Assembly: GCA_030040415.1 (NCBI GenBank) | Contig: JASHTT010000198.1 | Span: 1-14,093, forward strand | Direction of reading: 5' to 3' | Length of the DNA stretch: 14,093 nt | Origin: Streptosporangiaceae bacterium | GTDB lineage: Bacteria > Actinomycetota > Actinomycetes > Streptosporangiales > Streptosporangiaceae | Shown: positions 13,241-14,093 of the stretch, one piece after another | Layout of the letters: every line of letters begins with the position of its first letter | Position numbering within the stretch: position 1 is the stretch's first letter | Made by a program: the position numbers and the translations under genes | Notes under the pieces: generated by a model | What the model was told of the DNA's origin: nothing | The model's input: the letters and a program-made list of their open reading frames with translations, nothing else | Database searches by the model: none

Positions 13241-14093
13241 ATGACTAACCAGATCCTGTCAGCGCAGACCGGCGATTCCGGATCCGACGGACAGTTCCGT
13301 CGCCGGGCGACGGTGGCTCCCTGGCCAGGCGAGTTCGTCTCGCTGGCGGATACCGAAGTGTTCGTGCGCACCGCTCCGGCAGCGCCGGGTGCCGCGCCGA
13401 CGGTGTTCGTCCATGGCCTCGGCGGGTCGGCGCTGAACTGGACCGACCTGATGGACCTGCTCAGCAAGCCGGCGCCGGGGCACAGGGCAAGCAAGCCGTT
13501 CGCGTGCCAGGCGCTCGATCTGCCCGGATTCGGGTTCTCACCCGCTCCGGCCGACGGTGACTACTCGGTCGACGCGCGGGCCGCGGTGGTCACGGCCCTG
13601 ATCGAGAACCGTGCGAGCGAGCCGGTCCACCTGGTTGGCAACTCGCTAGGCGGCGCCATCTGCACCCGGCTCGCGGCGCGCCGCCCGGATCTGGTGGCGA
13701 CGCTGACTCTCGTCTCGCCCGCCCTGCCGGACTTGCGCCCGCGGTTGCTGCCACTGCGGCTCGCCGTGGTCACCGTGCCGGGCGTCGGCCGTTGGCTGCT
13801 GAAGAGGCTGCAGCAGGTGCCGCCGGCCCGCCGGGCGGAGATGACCTTCAACGATCTGTTCGCCGACCCGAGCCTGGTCGAGCCCGAGCGGCGGCACGAG
13901 GTGATCTCTGAGGTGATCCGCCGCGACGGCCTGGTCTACGCGGGAGATGCGCTGCTCGGCTCGGCCCGTGCGCTGGTAGCCGAGTACACCCGTCCGGGAC
14001 CTGGCTCGCTGTGGCACGACGCAACCAGCGTGACCGCACCGACCCTGGTCATCTACGGCAGCCACGACCGGCTTGTCGACCCGTCGCTGGCCG
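13241..14093 (+). CDS. Alpha/beta-fold hydrolase, partial (3' end beyond window)
   Basis: The first 284 codons of an alpha/beta hydrolase, open to the window edge with no stop. It shows the oxyanion-region VFVHGLGGSALNW, then LDLPGFGFS, the nucleophile elbow GNSLGG (Ser in the centre) and, near the cut, the acid loop VIYGSHDRLVDP. The catalytic His should lie in the missing part. The GNSLGG and HGLGGS pattern is typical of general lipase/esterase or dienelactone-type hydrolases. The substrate is unknown. The ATG has a TACGCT box eight bases upstream and no Shine-Dalgarno. It is 122 bp after Ku on the same strand and probably has its own promoter. It is not closely similar to the hydrolase at 6804-7769. 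Confidence 0.9.
   Translation, partial: MTNQILSAQTGDSGSDGQFRRRATVAPWPGEFVSLADTEVFVRTAPAAPGAAPTVFVHGLGGSALNWTDLMDLLSKPAPGHRASKPFACQALDLPGFGFSPAPADGDYSVDARAAVVTALIENRASEPVHLVGNSLGGAICTRLAARRPDLVATLTLVSPALPDLRPRLLPLRLAVVTVPGVGRWLLKRLQQVPPARRAEMTFNDLFADPSLVEPERRHEVISEVIRRDGLVYAGDALLGSARALVAEYTRPGPGSLWHDATSVTAPTLVIYGSHDRLVDPSLA

Overview
The window looks like a chromosomal segment of a high-G+C actinomycete. Third codon positions are strongly G/C, GTG and TTG starts are common, and the gene families are typical of that phylum: DUF6758, DUF3107, a Ku with a Lys/Ala-rich tail, and a ferritin-like MiaE_2-type protein. I cannot name the genus. The block rhlE - ferritin-like - DUF3107 - TetR matches, from memory, the neighbourhood of Rv3208-Rv3211 in Mycobacterium tuberculosis, and DUF6758 - PHP - MBL - RecB-like nuclease is a familiar order in Streptomyces relatives. 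Most of the window is therefore conserved actinobacterial core rather than a mobile island.

Layout. 1-384: gene-free, with an A+T-richer patch holding a 48-bp palindrome (140-187), then about 2.5 copies of a G-rich 52-bp tandem repeat (258-388). 385-1898: a leftward UlaG-like metallo-beta-lactamase-fold hydrolase and a rightward TetR regulator share a 53-bp control region with two overlapping opposed promoters and one inverted repeat. This is the most accessory-looking part. 1956-3164: LtrA-type membrane protein. 3138-3563 (minus): Nudix hydrolase, overlapping the end of the LtrA gene. 3645-6827 (plus): DUF6758, PHP phosphoesterase, a second MBL-fold protein that lacks a zinc-ligand Asp, and a Cas4/RecB-like Fe-S nuclease. 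6804-9664 (minus): an alpha/beta hydrolase overlapping the nuclease end, and RhlE-type DEAD-box helicase. 9665-9998: 334-bp divergent intergenic region. 9999-10691 (plus): ferritin-like protein. 10711-11966 (minus): DUF3107, TetR, and a 57-residue acidic protein. 12120-13118 (plus): Ku. 13241 to the window end (plus): a second alpha/beta hydrolase, cut off at the edge.

How the genes may work together. The MBL/TetR pair reads as a self-contained switch: the inverted repeat covers both -10 elements, so the regulator could control itself and the hydrolase together. The core block mixes nucleic-acid housekeeping (PHP phosphoesterase, RecB-like nuclease, RhlE helicase, Nudix, Ku) with uncharacterised hydrolases. 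Several genes have a TANNNT-like -10 box 6-8 nt before the start codon and no Shine-Dalgarno sequence, which points to leaderless transcripts.

I found no mobile element, RNA gene or CRISPR array. I did not find a clearly new multi-gene system. The items most worth checking are the overlapping promoter switch, the 48-bp palindrome, the G-rich repeat abutting a stop codon, and the MBL protein with the altered metal site.
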